From an uncultured Lachnospiraceae bacterium (GTDB taxonomy: Bacteria; Bacillota; Clostridia; Lachnospirales; Lachnospiraceae): a DNA stretch of 57,875 nt. The DNA lies in the NCBI GenBank assembly GCA_947625875.1, contig CANQQG010000006.1, positions 1-57,875 on the forward strand, given 5' to 3'. The position numbers were made by a program, and so were the translations under genes. This document shows positions 10,811-19,663 of this stretch, in pieces; the first letter of the stretch is position 1, and the number at the start of each line of letters is the position of its first letter. The notes under the pieces are model-generated. The model saw only the letters and a list, made by a program, of their open reading frames with translations, did not search any database and had not been told where the DNA came from.

Positions 10811-10828
10811 GGGGCGGGGAAACGCCCC
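10811..10828 (-). terminator. Hairpin between the MazF gene and the CBS gene
   Basis: Six-base GC arms (GGGGCG and CGCCCC) around a six-base loop, followed on the minus strand by GTAATTTTAT. It could act as a weak terminator or attenuator of the alr-mazF transcript ahead of the CBS gene. The T run is short. Confidence 0.4.
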
Positions 10829-10915
10829 ATGCGTCCCGTATACTTATATAAAATATCATTTCCGGCGTATTACGTCAAGTTTTGCCATCGGCCGCCCCAC
10901 AAAATCTCCGGATCC

Positions 10916-11311
10916 TTACACCCTTGCGCGCATCCTATGTAACGATTCAGTCCTGTGTCCTGAATGGTCACTAAGCTCCAGGCTGACGCACAGCGCCTGG
11001 TCGATCCTGCGCAGGATGTCTCCTTCAAGATGGCAGACCTTGTCTTTTAAACGTTTTTTATCAATCGTCCTGAGCTGTTCGAGCAAAATAACGGAATCCT
11101 TGACCAGCGCATAACGGCTGCTGGAAAGCTCCACATGCGTCGGCAGCTTCGCCTTGTTCATCTGGGATGTGATCGCCGCACAGATCACCGTCGGGCTGTG
11201 CAGGTTCCCCACATCATTCTGTATGATCAGCACCGGCCGCACGCCGCCCTGTTCCGAGCCTACGACCGGCCTTAGATCCGCATAATAAATATCACCGCGT
11301 CTGATTACCAT
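10916..11311 (-). CDS. ndoA: MazF/EndoA-type endoribonuclease toxin
   Basis: A 131-residue mRNA interferase of the MazF/PemK family, very close in pattern to Bacillus EndoA (NdoA). It has [30 protein letters not shown] with the catalytic arginine and the following [10 protein letters not shown] strand, then KLPTHVEL and [14 protein letters not shown]. The C terminus carries an extra basic tail of about 15 residues. GTG at 11320 is possible, but GGAG lies eight bases before the ATG at 11311. It follows alr as in Bacillus. However, the 90 bp between alr and this gene cannot hold the EndoAI antitoxin. Confidence 0.93.
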   Translation of the reverse strand: MVIRRGDIYYADLRPVVGSEQGGVRPVLIIQNDVGNLHSPTVICAAITSQMNKAKLPTHVELSSSRYALVKDSVILLEQLRTIDKKRLKDKVCHLEGDILRRIDQALCVSLELSDHSGHRTESLHRMRARV

Positions 11312-11401
11312 TCTTCTCACTCCACAAAATAGGTTATACGGTAAGTATTGCCAGTTTTATCGAGTGTATTCATACGGCGGCTGTTTTCTTTTCAAAGAGC
11401 C

Positions 11402-12550
11402 TCATTCCAGCCTTACGCCGTTTTTAAAAAACACGCGCGGGATGCGTTTCCCAAGCGCACAGGCAAATTCATAATTAAACCTTCCGGACATCGCGCCCAG
11501 TTCCTCCAATGTGATCTGCGCGCCGCCGTCTTTCCCCGCCAGCGTCACTTCATCGCCCGTTTTTACCCCGTCTATCCCGGTCACGTCCACCATAAACTGA
11601 TCCATGCAGACGCGGCCGCGGATCGGCGCCTTTTTCCCATGCACCAGAACATATCCCCGGTTGGATAAGCTCCGCGGATAGCCGTCCCCATAACCGACCG
11701 GTATGGTCGCTATGGTCTCTTTTTCCCGCAGCGTATACGTCCCGCCGTAGGAAACGCTCCTGCCCGCTTCGAGCTCCTTGACGTGGGCGATATGGCTCTT
11801 TAATGACAGAACCGGCTTCAAATCAATCCGCTCTTTACACACCTCATCCGAAGGCCATAAACCATACAGGATAATGCCCGCCCGCACCAGCTCCATCTGC
11901 GCCTGCGGCAGATCAATAATGCCCGCGCTGTTGCAGCAGTGGCGGTACGGGATCTCCACGCCCCGTTCTTTTATCATGCGCGTCATATCCTGAAACTGTT
12001 CCAGCTGCATTTCCGCAGACGTTTTGTCCGCTTCGTCCGCCCTTGCAAAATGGGTGAAGACGCCTTCTACCATCATATGCGGCAGGGACGCGATCTGCGC
12101 TATGATATCCGCGCTTTTTTCTGAAACAGGCAGCCCGATGCGGCTCATGCCTGTATCAATCTTGATATGTACCGGGAGCTTCCGCCCCGCTTCCGCGGCG
12201 GCTGATGCAAGCTGCCGCGCCATCTCCAGCGTAAATACCGCAGGCATGGCCTGAATTTTTACAAGCGTATCATAATGTTCCGGAAATACATAGCCTAAGA
12301 TCAGGATCGGCTTTTTTATTCCGGCTGACCGGAGTTCCTCCGCCTCTTCCGCCGTCGCGACCGCAAACCCGTACAACGCGCCATACGGCTCGATTTCCTG
12401 CGCAATCCGCACCGCGCCATGCCCATAACCGTCGGTTTTAACCACTGCTATTATCTTTGTCTCCGGTTTTAACAGCCGCCGGATCCCCTCAAAATTATGG
12501 CGGACTGCATCCAGATCAATGCCGGCGTACACGCGGCTGTAATTTTCCAT
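11402..12550 (-). CDS. alr: Alanine racemase
   Basis: A 382-residue PLP-dependent enzyme that makes D-alanine for peptidoglycan. The PLP lysine lies in AVVKTDGYGHG, and the second catalytic residue, a tyrosine, in SVSYGGTYTL. The C-terminal beta domain contains RGRVCMDQFMVDVT. The open frame runs on to 13129, but that part overlaps the preceding gene in another frame. The ATG at 12550 has a GTGAGG box and starts exactly where the family starts. It lies eight bases downstream of the nnr gene, so the two are probably co-transcribed with the MazF-type gene. Confidence 0.96.
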   Translation of the reverse strand: MENYSRVYAGIDLDAVRHNFEGIRRLLKPETKIIAVVKTDGYGHGAVRIAQEIEPYGALYGFAVATAEEAEELRSAGIKKPILILGYVFPEHYDTLVKIQAMPAVFTLEMARQLASAAAEAGRKLPVHIKIDTGMSRIGLPVSEKSADIIAQIASLPHMMVEGVFTHFARADEADKTSAEMQLEQFQDMTRMIKERGVEIPYRHCCNSAGIIDLPQAQMELVRAGIILYGLWPSDEVCKERIDLKPVLSLKSHIAHVKELEAGRSVSYGGTYTLREKETIATIPVGYGDGYPRSLSNRGYVLVHGKKAPIRGRVCMDQFMVDVTGIDGVKTGDEVTLAGKDGGAQITLEELGAMSGRFNYEFACALGKRIPRVFFKNGVRLE

Positions 12551-12558
12551 AATAAGCC

Positions 12559-14064
12559 TCACTCCCCGCTCTCTTTGATCACGCGGCTGACCGCGTCCGC
12601 CAGTTCTCCAGCCAACACGCCGTATGCGCCCGTTTTTTCCGCCGCATATTCTCCCGCCAGCCCATGCAGGTACACGCCAAGCGGGGCCGCGGCTTTCACC
12701 GGCATTCCCTGCGCCGCCAGGCCTGTGATGACGCCGGTCAGGACATCTCCGCTCCCGCCTTTCGCCAGCGCGCTGCAGCCCGACCGGTTCAGGAACATTG
12801 TCCCATCCGGAAGAGCCGTTACCGTCGCCGCGTCTTTCAGGACGCATATCACACGATACTGTTTTGCAAATTCTCTTGCTGTCTCTGTCACTGTGTTTTT
12901 TATGGACGATATGCTCTTTCCGCCCAGCCTTGCCATCTCGCCGAAATGCGGCGTTATGACAAGCTCCTGCCTGTGATGCTGCAGCCATTCCGGATTGCGC
13001 GAAAGGATATTGAGCGCATCGGCGTCCGCAATAACCGGAACCGACGCATTCTGCAGAACCGTCTCGACCGCCATCTGCGCGCGCTTTCCCGTTCCAAGGC
13101 CGGGGCCTATGGCAATGACGTCCGCCCATTGGACAGCTTCGAAAAGCTTTTCCGGCTTCTGCCGTTTAGAATCAGATGTTACAATAACAGCTTCGGGAAG
13201 CGCACTTTGCAAAACCGCGCGGTTTTCTTCCGGCGTATAGATCTTTACAAGCCCGCATCCGGTGCGGTAAGCGGCCTTTGCGCAGAAAAGCGCCGCGCCC
13301 GCCATATCCCTGCCGCCCGCCACAACGAGCGCTTTTCCAAACGTCCCTTTATTGGAACGCGCCGCGCGGACAGGGATTTTATTCAAATCTGATTTCTGCA
13401 GGCTGTAACAGGACGGCCGGTTTTCTTCCCCAAGCCAGCTCTCCTTTGTGATCCCGATCTGCGCGGCAATCGTCTTCCCGCAATATTCCGCGCCGGGATA
13501 TACCGCCTGCCCGACTTTTAAATAGGCAAATGTAACGGTCAGGTCTGCGCGGAAAGCCGCCGCATACACAGCGCCCGTATCCGCAGACACGCCCGCCGGC
13601 ATATCAACCGCGACTTTATAGCCGCCCAGACGGTTCATGGCGCAGAGCCATTTTGCGGCCTCCCCCTGCGGCTCCCTCGAGAGGCCGATGCCGAACAATG
13701 CCTCGATCACGCAGTCAAAGGACGCATCCTGCGGAATGTCCTCCGCGATCGGAACGCCATACCGTTCTAATATTTCCCCCTGCAGTCTGTTTTCCTCCGT
13801 CCGCCGCCCGCTGTCTTTTGACCGGACAACGGTAACGCCGCATCCCCGCTGGCGCAGCAGCCTTGCCACAGCAAGCCCGTCCGCGCCATTATTTCCATTG
13901 CCGCATACGATCAGATGCCTCCCGCCATGCGAAAGCCGCGGCGGGAGATTTTCAACGACCGCTAACGCCGCGCGCTCCATCAGGACGAGCGACGGCATCC
14001 CGAAATGCGTTATGGTATTTTTGTCTAACTGCTTCATCTCACTGCTGTTTACGATCCACTGCAT
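12559..14064 (-). CDS. nnr: Bifunctional NAD(P)H-hydrate epimerase / ADP-dependent dehydratase
   Basis: A 501-residue fusion that repairs damaged, hydrated NAD(P)H. The N-terminal half (about 1-215, YjeF_N) epimerises the R and S hydrates and shows the CGNGNNGADGLAVAR loop. The C-terminal half (about 225-500, YjeF/NnrD) dehydrates the S form with ADP or ATP and shows the IGPGLG and AKGGSGDVLTG motifs. Both halves appear intact. AGGAG lies seven bases before the ATG. It overlaps nothing and leads straight into alr. Confidence 0.95.
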   Translation of the reverse strand: MQWIVNSSEMKQLDKNTITHFGMPSLVLMERAALAVVENLPPRLSHGGRHLIVCGNGNNGADGLAVARLLRQRGCGVTVVRSKDSGRRTEENRLQGEILERYGVPIAEDIPQDASFDCVIEALFGIGLSREPQGEAAKWLCAMNRLGGYKVAVDMPAGVSADTGAVYAAAFRADLTVTFAYLKVGQAVYPGAEYCGKTIAAQIGITKESWLGEENRPSCYSLQKSDLNKIPVRAARSNKGTFGKALVVAGGRDMAGAALFCAKAAYRTGCGLVKIYTPEENRAVLQSALPEAVIVTSDSKRQKPEKLFEAVQWADVIAIGPGLGTGKRAQMAVETVLQNASVPVIADADALNILSRNPEWLQHHRQELVITPHFGEMARLGGKSISSIKNTVTETAREFAKQYRVICVLKDAATVTALPDGTMFLNRSGCSALAKGGSGDVLTGVITGLAAQGMPVKAAAPLGVYLHGLAGEYAAEKTGAYGVLAGELADAVSRVIKESGE

Positions 14065-14073
14065 ATCTTTCTC

Positions 14074-14889
14074 CTATCCATGCGGTCTATCGGGGCCTGC
14101 GCCCGTATCCGCTGTCCGGAAATTTTCGACCGGCTTTTCTTTTTTCCGGTTCCGGCCCCTGCTTTTTACTGTCACTTTGTCTTCTTTTTTATTTTTCTCT
14201 TCTGCCGCGGAATCGCTGCCGTCTTTTTCTTCCTGACCGTCCGCTTCCGTTTTCGCGTTTTCTGCATCTTCCGGCGCCGCCTCATTTTTTTCTGTGTAAT
14301 ACAGGTCAAAAATATCCAGCGCCTGCGGCCCGAAAATGTCATGCATATAGGTATAGATCTGCCGGTTGCTGATCTCCCGGTTCTGTTTTCTGATCAGCTT
14401 TTTTTTCAATTCTACGCGCACTTCGTCAATCCAGCCTTTAATCTCCTGGACCTCATTATAATTCTGCCGGAGCCTGCCGTAACAAAATTCCATTGTCTCC
14501 AGCATCAGTTCCCCGTTGACGCGGTTCATCTCGCGCGGCAAGTCCAGCAATTCGTCTTCGAGCCGCCCAAGCCTTTCGTTTACCTCGTCCAGCTCTTTTT
14601 TATCCGCATCCAGCCGCTTTGAGCTTTTTTTATTTTTGTTTTCCTCATACGTGCCTTCCATATTTTCGACGACATTTGCCATCAGCCTGTTTTTCTGTTT
14701 TTTTAACTGCCGCTGTTCCGCGGCCAGCTTCCCCTGCTTTTGAAGGAGCGCATTCAGTTCCGCTTCCAGCGAAATGACGGCGTCTGTTTTCCCTCCCAGC
14801 GCAAACAGCTTATGCCACTTTTCGTCAAGCGTCAGAACCGGAATTTTCTTTCCCTTCAAAGCAGCGCGAAAATCATTTCCATCCGGCAT
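14074..14889 (-). CDS. Coiled-coil protein of unknown function
   Basis: A 271-residue highly charged protein. Residues about 35-125 form a long heptad-like coiled coil (Lys/Glu/Leu-rich). A structured core at about 125-200 includes IYTYMHDIFGPQALDIFDLYY, and the last 70 residues are acidic then basic low complexity. There is no signal peptide or membrane span. The start is uncertain: ATG at 14889 has a modest AAGG, and another in-frame ATG at 14910 has no box. It sits between the ABC-F gene and nnr on the same strand. I do not recognise a named family. Confidence 0.7.
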   Translation of the reverse strand: MPDGNDFRAALKGKKIPVLTLDEKWHKLFALGGKTDAVISLEAELNALLQKQGKLAAEQRQLKKQKNRLMANVVENMEGTYEENKNKKSSKRLDADKKELDEVNERLGRLEDELLDLPREMNRVNGELMLETMEFCYGRLRQNYNEVQEIKGWIDEVRVELKKKLIRKQNREISNRQIYTYMHDIFGPQALDIFDLYYTEKNEAAPEDAENAKTEADGQEEKDGSDSAAEEKNKKEDKVTVKSRGRNRKKEKPVENFRTADTGAGPDRPHG

Positions 14890-14974
14890 ACCCCTGCACC
14901 TTCTTTCCATGTTTTCCGATACGGCGGCGTGGCTTCCTGATATAAATTATATGGACTTGCAAAAGATTTGTCAA

Positions 14975-16909
14975 TCAGCTTAACTGCGCGGATAACGCCT
15001 CCCAGTTCTCATACAGCTGTTCCAGTTCCTTTTCCCCTTCCTGCAGCTTTGTATGCAGTTCAAACAGCTTTGCGGAAACGACCGCAACCTCCGGCTTTGC
15101 CATCTCCTCCTCCAGCTCCGCCTTGCGCGTTTCCAGCTCCTCGATCCGCTCTTCCGTCTTTTTTAATTCATTTTCCAGCTTCCGCCTCGCCGCCTGCTCC
15201 GCCTTTTTCTGTTTCCAGTCCGCTTTCCCGCCTGTGGCAGACGCATTTGCCTGCGGCGCGCGCGCTGTTTCCGGCTCCGGTTTTTTTTCTTCCGCCGCCC
15301 GTTGGATATCGCGCTTTTCCAGATAATAATCATAATTGCCGATATAATTCAACACCTGCTTTTCGTGCAGATCCAGAATCCGCGTCGCCGTTTTATTGAT
15401 GAAATAGCGGTCGTGCGAGACAAACAGCGCCGTCCCCTCATAATGCAAAAGCGCGTCCTCTAAAATCTCCTTTGACGTAATGTCCAGATGGTTCGTCGGC
15501 TCGTCCAGGATCAGGAAATTCGCTTCGGAAAGCATGAGTTTTGCCAGTGACAGCCTGCCGCGCTCCCCGCCGCTTAAATCCCCGACACGTTTGAACACGT
15601 CCTCGCCCGTAAATAAAAACGCCGCCAGCACATTGCGGATCTGCGTATTGTTCAGATCCGGATTGTCGTCCGAAATCTCCTCAAACAGCGTCTTTTCCGT
15701 ATGCAGCACCTGATGCTCCTGGTCATAGTAGCCGATATGGACGTTTGTGCCGAGGGAAACCTCCCCCGCGTCCGCCGCCAGCATATCATTGATGATTTTT
15801 AAGATCGTCGTCTTTCCGGTCCCGTTATTCCCGATCAGAGCCACGCGCTCCCCGCGGAAAACAGAAAAATCAACCGAAGAAAACAATTGGTTCCCGTCAA
15901 ACGCCTTCGCAAGCCGCTCGACTTTTAAGACGTCATTTCCACTCGTGATGCAGGGCGTCAGTTTCAGATGGATATCCGTATGCTCTTCCTCCGGCTTATC
16001 AAGCCGCTCCATTTTTTCAAGCATTTTTTCACGACTCTCCGCGCGCTTCACTGATTTTTCACGATTGAAGGATTTCAGCCGGGCGATCACTTCCTCCTGG
16101 CGCCGGATCTCCTGCTGCTGGTTGTAATACGCCCTGAGCTGCGCTTCCCGCGCCTGCGCCTTTTTCTGCGCATACGCCGTATAATTTCCCTGAAAGCTGC
16201 TCGCCTGATGATTCGACAGCTCAATGATCTTTGTTACGGTCTTATCCAGAAAATAACGGTCATGCGACACGATCAAAACGGCGCCTTTATAATTCAGAAG
16301 ATACGTCTCCAGCCATTGTACGGACTCCATATCCAGATGGTTCGTCGGCTCGTCGAGCAGGATAATATCCGGCTTCGTCACGAGCAGCCGCCCGAGCGCG
16401 ACACGCGTCCTCTGCCCGCCGGAAAGCTCGCGCAATTTTTTGGTAAAATCCGCCTCCTCAAAACCGAGCCCGTATAAAACGCCTGTCACTTCGCTTTTAT
16501 AGGAATATCCGTCCATCAATTCAAACTGATGCACAAGCCGCTCGTATTTTTCCATAAACGGCTCCAGCTCATCCGGGGCGACCTGGCCCATCTGCGCCTC
16601 CATTTGCCGTATTTCCTGTTCCAGATCAATGACCGGGTGTTTTGCGGAAAGGACTTCCTCATAAATCGTCCCCTCTCCATAGATATCCTGATCCTGCGCC
16701 AGATAACCGATCGAAGCGTCTTTCGCCGCAATGACGATTCCCGCGTCAGGCTCTGTCTCACTCATAATGATCTTCAGCAGCGTAGATTTCCCGGCACCAT
16801 TGACGCCGACAATGGCGGCCTTTTCATTTTGTTCTATATGGAACGAAACGTCCCGTAAGATTTCTTCTGTGCCAAATGCCTTGGATATATTCTGACAAGC
16901 AAGTACCAT
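14975..16909 (-). CDS. ABC-F family ATPase (YdiF-like)
   Basis: A 644-residue soluble protein with two ABC domains joined by a linker and no membrane part. It is therefore an ABC-F protein, a group that acts on the ribosome in translation quality control or, in some branches, antibiotic resistance. Walker A motifs GVNGAGKS and GNNGTGKT, signatures LSGGQRTRVALG and LSGGERGRLSLA, and two LDEPTNHLD Walker B blocks are all intact. A C-terminal coiled coil (about 540-640) resembles the YdiF/Uup tail. The ATG at 16909 has GGAGG five bases before it; the longer frame to 16966 overlaps the icd tail region. Resistance function is not implied. Confidence 0.93.
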   Translation of the reverse strand: MVLACQNISKAFGTEEILRDVSFHIEQNEKAAIVGVNGAGKSTLLKIIMSETEPDAGIVIAAKDASIGYLAQDQDIYGEGTIYEEVLSAKHPVIDLEQEIRQMEAQMGQVAPDELEPFMEKYERLVHQFELMDGYSYKSEVTGVLYGLGFEEADFTKKLRELSGGQRTRVALGRLLVTKPDIILLDEPTNHLDMESVQWLETYLLNYKGAVLIVSHDRYFLDKTVTKIIELSNHQASSFQGNYTAYAQKKAQAREAQLRAYYNQQQEIRRQEEVIARLKSFNREKSVKRAESREKMLEKMERLDKPEEEHTDIHLKLTPCITSGNDVLKVERLAKAFDGNQLFSSVDFSVFRGERVALIGNNGTGKTTILKIINDMLAADAGEVSLGTNVHIGYYDQEHQVLHTEKTLFEEISDDNPDLNNTQIRNVLAAFLFTGEDVFKRVGDLSGGERGRLSLAKLMLSEANFLILDEPTNHLDITSKEILEDALLHYEGTALFVSHDRYFINKTATRILDLHEKQVLNYIGNYDYYLEKRDIQRAAEEKKPEPETARAPQANASATGGKADWKQKKAEQAARRKLENELKKTEERIEELETRKAELEEEMAKPEVAVVSAKLFELHTKLQEGEKELEQLYENWEALSAQLS

Positions 16910-16945
16910 AATTTCCTCCGTATCTGAAATCCCCTTAATGCAAAC

Positions 16946-16969
16946 CGGGTGTACCCAACGGCACACCCG
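16946..16969 (-). terminator. Hairpin between icd and the ABC-F gene
   Basis: Seven-base arms (CGGGTGT and ACACCCG) around a ten-base loop, directly after the icd stop. Only a short T-rich stretch follows on the minus strand, so it is more likely an attenuator or processing hairpin than a full terminator. Confidence 0.4.
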
Positions 16970-16975
16970 TTCCGA

Positions 16976-18187
16976 TCAAGCATACAGCTTTTCTAATGTC
17001 TCGCGGATCGCTCTGATAAAATCCCCGCTGTTTAATACGGTCGGATTTTCCAGCTCCGTAATCAGCGCAAGGTCTTTTGTCATCCTGCCGGATTCAATGG
17101 TGTCTATGCAGGCTTTTTCCAGATTGTCCGCAAACTGCTCCAGCTCCGGCAGCTGATCCATTTCCGCGCGTTTCCGCAGGGCGCCCGACCACGCAAAAAT
17201 CGTAGCGACTGAGTTCGTAGACGTCTCTTCCCCATTTAAGTGCTTATAATAATGGCGCTGCACCGTTCCATGCGCAGCCTCGTATTCATAATACCCTTCC
17301 GGCGACACGAGCACAGACGTCATCATGGCGAGCGAGCCGAACGCGGAAGAGATCATATCGCTCATAACGTCCCCGTCATAATTTTTGCAGGCCCAGATAA
17401 AACCGCCCTCGGACTTCATGACGCGCGCAACCGCATCATCGATCAGGGTATAGAAATACGTAATGCCCGCCGCCTCAAATTTATCCTTGTACTCGCTGTC
17501 AAAGATCTCCTGAAAAATATCCTTAAACGTATGGTCATACTTTTTCGAAATCGTATCCTTTGTCGCAAACCACAGATCCTGCCCGCAGTCAAGCGCATAC
17601 GTAAAACAGCTTCTCGCAAAGCTCCGGATCGACTGCTCGATATTATGCTGGCCCTGGATCACGCCCGGCCCGCTGAATTCAAAAATCGTTTCCTTCGTCT
17701 GCGTCCCGTCCTCCGCCGTAAATACCAGCTCCGCTTTTCCGGCTGACGGAATCTTCATTTCCACATTTTTATAAACGTCCCCGTATGCATGCCTTGCGAT
17801 CGTGATCGGCTTCTTCCAGTTTTTCACACAGGGCTCGATCCCTTTTACCTTGATCGGCGTGCGGAACACCGTACCGTCTAAAATCGCGCGGATCGTGCCG
17901 TTCGGGCTTTTCCACATTTCTTTCAGATCATACTCCGTCATGCGCGCCGCGTTTGGCGTGATCGTCGCGCATTTTACGGCTACGCCGTATTTTTTCGTCG
18001 CATTTGCAGAGTCAACCGTTACCTGGTCATAAGTCTTATTTCTGTTTTCAAGCCCCAGGTCATAATATTCCGTCTTTAAATCAATAAATGGAAGAAGCAG
18101 CTCGTCTTTGATCATCTGCCACAAAATACGTGTCATCTCGTCTCCGTCCATCTCCACAAGCGGCGTCGTCATTTTTATCTTTTCCAT
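16976..18187 (-). CDS. icd: NADP-dependent isocitrate dehydrogenase (eukaryote-like subfamily)
   Basis: A 403-residue enzyme converting isocitrate to 2-oxoglutarate and CO2 with NADP. The opening [21 protein letters not shown], the [27 protein letters not shown] block and [23 protein letters not shown] match the dimeric subfamily shared with eukaryotic cytosolic and mitochondrial enzymes, rather than the E. coli type. The start at 18187 has a perfect GGAGGG box; the longer frame to 18256 lacks one. A strong promoter lies 60-90 bp upstream. No citrate synthase or aconitase gene is next to it. Confidence 0.95.
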   Translation of the reverse strand: MEKIKMTTPLVEMDGDEMTRILWQMIKDELLLPFIDLKTEYYDLGLENRNKTYDQVTVDSANATKKYGVAVKCATITPNAARMTEYDLKEMWKSPNGTIRAILDGTVFRTPIKVKGIEPCVKNWKKPITIARHAYGDVYKNVEMKIPSAGKAELVFTAEDGTQTKETIFEFSGPGVIQGQHNIEQSIRSFARSCFTYALDCGQDLWFATKDTISKKYDHTFKDIFQEIFDSEYKDKFEAAGITYFYTLIDDAVARVMKSEGGFIWACKNYDGDVMSDMISSAFGSLAMMTSVLVSPEGYYEYEAAHGTVQRHYYKHLNGEETSTNSVATIFAWSGALRKRAEMDQLPELEQFADNLEKACIDTIESGRMTKDLALITELENPTVLNSGDFIRAIRETLEKLYA

Positions 18188-18245
18188 GTCTTTACCCTCC
18201 TTACAGGCCCTTTCTGCCAGTTCATGCATATTTCCACACTGCAAC

Positions 18246-18275
18246 ATTGTAAACAATCCGGTGCGGATTTGTCAA
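18246..18275 (-). promoter_or_regulatory. Promoter of icd
   Basis: On the minus strand, TTGACA (18275-18270) is followed by an 18-base spacer and TACAAT (18251-18246), close to the sigma-A consensus and about 58 bases before the icd ATG. Confidence 0.75.
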
Positions 18276-18378
18276 TGGTTTGAAAAAATTTGAAAGAAAG
18301 ATACGTTTTTTTTGGAAACCTATACAAGCCCCTTACATAAGATGAACCATAAAACAAAACAACATGGAGGCAATCAAC

Positions 18379-18591
18379 ATGAGTGATTTAGCTGCTACAA
18401 ACTGCGGATGTGGAGAAAGCAACGGAGGCTGCAGTTCCATTATCTGGCTGATCCTGCTGTTATCCTGCTGCTGTGGAAACAACAACGGCGGATTTTTGGG
18501 CAACAACGGCTGCGGCGGCGAAGGCAATGGCTGTCTTTGGCTGATCTTACTGCTCCTTTGCTGCGGCGGCAACGGCAACAGCTTCTGCTGA
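18379..18591 (+). CDS. Small cysteine/glycine-rich protein, chorion-like
   Basis: A 70-residue protein built of two similar units: Cys/Gly/Asn-rich stretches (CGCGESNGGC, CCCGNNNGGFLGNNGCGG, CCGGNGNSFC) alternating with two short hydrophobic runs (SIIWLILLLSC and LWLILLLLCC). GGAGG lies eight bases before the ATG at 18379; the ATG at 18364 overlaps that box. Proteins of this look are annotated in clostridia as high-cysteine chorion-class proteins, and their function is not known to me. They could be membrane-associated or spore-coat proteins. It is divergent from icd and ends 24 bp before a strong terminator. Confidence 0.75.
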   Translation: MSDLAATNCGCGESNGGCSSIIWLILLLSCCCGNNNGGFLGNNGCGGEGNGCLWLILLLLCCGGNGNSFC

Positions 18592-18614
18592 TTTTTTTGC
18601 CAACGCTGATTTTT

Positions 18615-18641
18615 CCCCTGCGGCTGTGCCGCAGGGGATTT
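18615..18641 (+). terminator. Terminator of the cysteine-rich gene
   Basis: A perfect ten-base GC-rich stem (CCCCTGCGGC and GCCGCAGGGG) with a three-base loop, followed by ATTTTCC. It lies between the convergent small genes. Confidence 0.75.
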
Positions 18642-18654
18642 TCCGGTTTTTTGG

Positions 18655-18801
18655 CTATTTCCTTTTATCCGGATCGATCTCCTGCCGTCTCCCGCGGGAA
18701 GCCTCCGCTTCGCGCACCTGGGCGACCGTCATGTTTTTCCTGCGCAGGCAGGCTTCATCCACCGTATATACTTTATTTCCATCAATGATCAATCTCTGCA
18801 T
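18655..18801 (-). CDS. Small conserved-looking protein, 48 residues
   Basis: An open frame too short for usual gene calling. It reads MQRLIIDGNKVYTVDEACLR and then a basic, Arg/Glu-rich helix (RRKNMTVAQVREAEAS, RGRRQEIDPDKRK). A CAGGA box precedes the ATG by nine bases. Composition and codon use look like a real gene: three beta-prone residues then a charged helix, with no rare-codon clusters. It converges on the cysteine-rich gene. I cannot name the family; it might be a small cytoplasmic regulator. The call rests on ribosome binding site and composition only. Confidence 0.5.
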   Translation of the reverse strand: MQRLIIDGNKVYTVDEACLRRKNMTVAQVREAEASRGRRQEIDPDKRK

Positions 18802-18949
18802 GATTAAAATTCCTGTTTTTTATTATTATATTTCCCTCACAGAAATTTGTTTGCGCAAGTAAGAAACCCGCCATGCTTTTTTATGCGCGCCCGCGCCCGC
18901 TGTCATAACTGCCTGTCCCCTTTCATACATTAAAGAAAAAAGGATTTTT

Positions 18950-19279
18950 ATGGACAACAATTATACGCCGACCATCTTTGATGAAAAGATACAGAGCCGG
19001 GAATTACAGATTTTAAAAACAGCGCTCCCTTATATGAACGGCACGCGCCAGCGGGGGATCCTCACGCTGATCAAATCTATGGAATTGAAAAAATCGCTTG
19101 ACCTGATCAGCAGCGACGACACTTCCCTTTCCATCTGCTCCACAGACAACCCGGCGGAAAACACGCTGAATATGCTGAACGACGTCCGCCAGTTCTGCAA
19201 TGAAAAAGATCAGGAAAACATTGATATGCTCTTAAATATCTTTTCTATGCTAAGCGCCTGTGAAACGATGTTTTCCTGA
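18950..19279 (+). CDS. Hypothetical protein, 109 residues
   Basis: A soluble, mostly helical protein that begins MDNNYTPTIFDEKIQSRELQ, contains an ILKTALPYMNGTRQRGILTLIKSMEL core, and ends in LLNIFSMLSACETMF. An AAAAAGG box precedes the ATG. It is followed 33 bp later by another small helical gene on the same strand. The pair looks like an operon ending at the 19617-19641 hairpin. No domain is recognised, but the two neighbours share a theme (short helices around ML.I/ML.V) and may act together. Confidence 0.75.
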   Translation: MDNNYTPTIFDEKIQSRELQILKTALPYMNGTRQRGILTLIKSMELKKSLDLISSDDTSLSICSTDNPAENTLNMLNDVRQFCNEKDQENIDMLLNIFSMLSACETMFS

Positions 19280-19312
19280 CCGTTTACTTACCCTGATATT
19301 AAGGAGGCTTTT

Positions 19313-19588
19313 ATGAATTTTGACGACATATTTAGCACGGACAACACAGGCGTATCACCGGAAAAACTTGCTTTTTTCAAAGCCATGGCGGGCAAACAGG
19401 CAAACGGGAGCGCACAGGATATGCTCGCGTCCCTGATGTCCATTTCCAACGCCGCGCAAAAACAGGGCGTAAGCCTGACCGAAAAAGAGCGGGATATCAT
19501 GCTCAATGTACTGGTCAATAACCTGCCGCCTTCCGAAAAAGTGAAAGCGCAAAATATGATACGGATGATGCAGCGGATGAAACGTTAG
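19313..19588 (+). CDS. Hypothetical helical protein, 91 residues
   Basis: A small soluble protein with helices at about 15-50 (FFKAMAGKQANGSAQDMLASLMS) and 55-90 (EKERDIMLNVLVNNLPPSEKVKAQNMIRMMQ). AAGGAGG is six bases before the ATG, a stronger site than that of its upstream partner. It is the last gene of a two-gene operon that converges on leuS. No known family is evident to me; the basic, Met-rich C-terminal helix hints at a protein- or nucleic-acid-contact surface, which is only inference. Confidence 0.75.
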   Translation: MNFDDIFSTDNTGVSPEKLAFFKAMAGKQANGSAQDMLASLMSISNAAQKQGVSLTEKERDIMLNVLVNNLPPSEKVKAQNMIRMMQRMKR

Positions 19589-19616
19589 ACAGAAAACATT
19601 CCTGCAGACTGTATGA

Positions 19617-19641
19617 AGGAGAGGCTTTTGCCGCCTCTCCT
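19617..19641. terminator. Bidirectional hairpin between convergent operons
   Basis: Perfect nine-base arms (AGGAGAGGC and GCCTCTCCT) with a seven-base loop. TGTCTTT follows on the plus strand and TTCATAC on the minus strand. It separates the small-gene operon from the convergent end of leuS. Confidence 0.65.
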
Positions 19642-19663
19642 GTCTTTAGGATCCGATCACTCA

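Noticed and set aside
10141-10851. A 236-codon plus-strand frame over the CBS-domain gene
   Set aside because: It mirrors the strongly conserved minus-strand CBS/CorC gene, is Phe/His/Arg-rich and lacks a Shine-Dalgarno site.
11402-13129. The full 575-codon frame around alr
   Set aside because: The N-terminal 190 codons overlap nnr in another frame and are Arg/Gly/Cys-rich; alr starts at 12550 with a proper binding site.
14975-16909. An ABC-F antibiotic-resistance protein (Lsa/Vga type)
   Set aside because: Two-domain layout with C-terminal coiled coil resembles housekeeping YdiF/Uup; nothing in the sequence supports a resistance role.
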